This document shows positions 63,141 through 64,000 of a DNA stretch of 64,000 nucleotides, piece by piece. Location of the stretch: the NCBI GenBank assembly GCA_937995535.1, contig CALKJU010000029.1:62001-126000 (forward strand). Direction: 5' to 3'. This DNA is from an uncultured Alphaproteobacteria bacterium. Lineage in GTDB: Bacteria; Pseudomonadota; Alphaproteobacteria; Geminicoccales; Geminicoccaceae. Position 1 is the first letter of the stretch, and each line of letters opens with the position of its first letter. Position numbers and translations under genes: made by a program. A model generated the notes under the pieces. That model was not told the DNA's origin, did not search any database, and saw nothing but the letters and a program-made list of their open reading frames with translations.

Positions 63141-63335
63141 TCAGTTCAGCGTCGGCTGGCTCTGCATCTCGCCATGCTCGAGACGCTCGATCTCGTCCTT
63201 GATGCGGAGCTTCTCTTTCTTGAGCCGAGAGACCGTGACGTGATCCGGAAGTGGTCGGTGGAGCTCTTCATCGATCAACTGCTCGAGACGCGCGTGCTTG
63301 CTGCGAAGGCTGTCAACGTGCTCGTGCATGGACAT
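63141..63335 (-). CDS. DUF465 family protein (YdcH-like)
   Basis: A 64-residue, highly charged helical protein with the DUF465 pattern (HVDSLRSKHARLEQLIDEE, then LKKEKLRIKDEIERLE). Members are small coiled-coil proteins found throughout proteobacteria; function unknown. ATG 63335 is used; a second ATG two codons later is possible. It is convergent with the FAH gene. Confidence 0.9.
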   Translation of the reverse strand: MSMHEHVDSLRSKHARLEQLIDEELHRPLPDHVTVSRLKKEKLRIKDEIERLEHGEMQSQPTLN

Positions 63336-63409
63336 CGGAGACCGAACCTCCCGTAGCTGGTCACCAGTTCCAAGTCACAATGTAGCGACAGACGCGTCCG
63401 GATGCCAGA

Positions 63410-63946
63410 TCAATCCGGTTCGCTCGGGCGCGGTGACCCGCCTCGGGACGAAGGGTCCGCAGCCGCGCCGCACCTACCGAATGCCGCCCGCAGAAGGGGC
63501 GCGGTCCATTGCCGATCGAGGGATCGGTGGGCGATGAGCCGCTGCCAGCACAGCGCGGCGGTGTCAGCCGTGGCCGGGGCGTCGCTGGTACGCCCGCGAA
63601 CCCGCCGCTCCAGCTCGGTCTGCAGCAGGCGCTCGGCCGCCAGCTCGACAGCGGCGACCTCGCGGCGCAGCTCCGCCACGGCCGGGTCGGTCTCGCGCGT
63701 CTTCAGGCTGCGCCGCACGCCGCGCAGCGGACCCACCACCACGCGCTGCCAGCTCTCGGCATGGTCCGCCAGGTCGGCGGCCGTCTGCGATGGCAGCGCC
63801 TGACCGCGGGCGGCGAGCCACAGGCCGAGCAGGAGCAGGTTCACGTCCACGCCGCGCTGGTCCTGCAACGCCAGGCAGGCTTCGGCGACGCCCGGGCGGG
63901 CGTAGATCTCGACCGACCACGCCCAGAACGATCCGGCGTCGGTCAC
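63410..63946 (-). CDS. TIGR02444 (DUF2390) family protein
   Basis: A 178-residue helical protein whose start (FWAWSVEIYARPGVAEACLALQ then GVDVNLLLLGLWLAARG) matches the TIGR02444 family of small conserved proteobacterial proteins with unknown function. The C-terminal 35 residues are a polar tail. The GTG at 63946 overlaps the stop of the gene upstream (GTGA), which suggests translational coupling. Confidence 0.85.
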   Translation of the reverse strand: MTDAGSFWAWSVEIYARPGVAEACLALQDQRGVDVNLLLLGLWLAARGQALPSQTAADLADHAESWQRVVVGPLRGVRRSLKTRETDPAVAELRREVAAVELAAERLLQTELERRVRGRTSDAPATADTAALCWQRLIAHRSLDRQWTAPLLRAAFGRCGAAADPSSRGGSPRPSEPD

Positions 63947-64000
63947 CTGGTCGGGGCGAGCCGGTAGCGGGCCGCGCCGAGCAAGCCCGTGCCGGTGCGG
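63943..64000 (-). CDS. 3' end of an upstream gene, too short to identify
   Basis: A frame entering from the right edge encodes about 18 residues (RTGTGLLGAARYRLAPTR) and stops at TGA 63945-63943, overlapping the next GTG start. The overlap is what suggests a real gene; identity cannot be judged. Confidence 0.35.
   Translation of the reverse strand, partial: RTGTGLLGAARYRLAPTR

Overview
The window is GC-rich (about 70 % by eye), densely packed bacterial DNA with short intergenic gaps, many GTG/TTG starts and mostly TGA stops. The gene set (NnrU, DUF465, DUF29 and TIGR02444 proteins, an Fnr-type box before hemN, Alg8/Alg44-like proteins, RbsC/FrcA-type sugar transporters) points to an alphaproteobacterium, probably Rhodospirillales-like. 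The genus cannot be fixed from the sequence. I see no tRNA, rRNA, CRISPR array, insertion sequence or phage gene.

Layout. 1-10.6 kb: partial M19 dipeptidase, aldehyde dehydrogenase, a small secreted protein, a broken RTX calcium-binding protein gene, periplasmic cyclophilin, UDP-sugar epimerase, M48 protease, standalone TrpB2, ABC-F ATPase and DUF29. A 392-bp AT-richer gap follows. 11-17.4 kb: an MttB-family methyltransferase without a pyrrolysine codon, then a Gld-type ABC operon (ATPase, permease, GldG, DUF4340) whose ATPase gene has an amber codon inside the ABC signature. 17.5-22 kb: hemN behind a perfect Fnr box, gmhA-like SIS isomerase, a PAS-GGDEF cyclase and a 3-hydroxyproline dehydratase-like enzyme. 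22.2-28.8 kb: sugar ABC cluster with two binding proteins, two ATPases, one permease and an SDR dehydrogenase.

29-33.8 kb: a 1108-residue SAM/class III cyclase/AAA/TPR protein followed by a patatin-like protein with altered catalytic motifs. 33.8-37.5 kb: TetR-controlled HlyD/ABC exporter with a clear palindromic operator. 37.6-42 kb: FIST protein, hybrid histidine kinase and fatty-acid desaturase. 42-45.5 kb: XRE regulator, OmpR-type regulator and a lone fused FbpB-type iron permease.

45.5-49.9 kb: a translationally coupled chorismate mutase - hisC - prephenate dehydrogenase - ChaC set (Tyr/Phe synthesis), then exonuclease III. 50-55.9 kb: an OmpR-type regulator divergent from a two-gene Alg8/Alg44-like c-di-GMP-controlled polysaccharide synthase, then a CFA-type methyltransferase and an alpha/beta hydrolase. 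55.9-61 kb: a peroxide-defence block (katG, divergent OxyR-like regulator with a single redox cysteine, aqpZ, periplasmic glutathione peroxidase). 61-64 kb: nnrU, a small membrane protein, an FAH-family hydrolase, a DUF465 protein and a TIGR02444 protein.

The observations I rate highest are the cyclase/patatin pair, the minimal Alg8/Alg44-like locus, the two genes interrupted by TAG at (probable) lysine positions, the OxyR with Trp at position 208, and the single-permease sugar transporter cluster.
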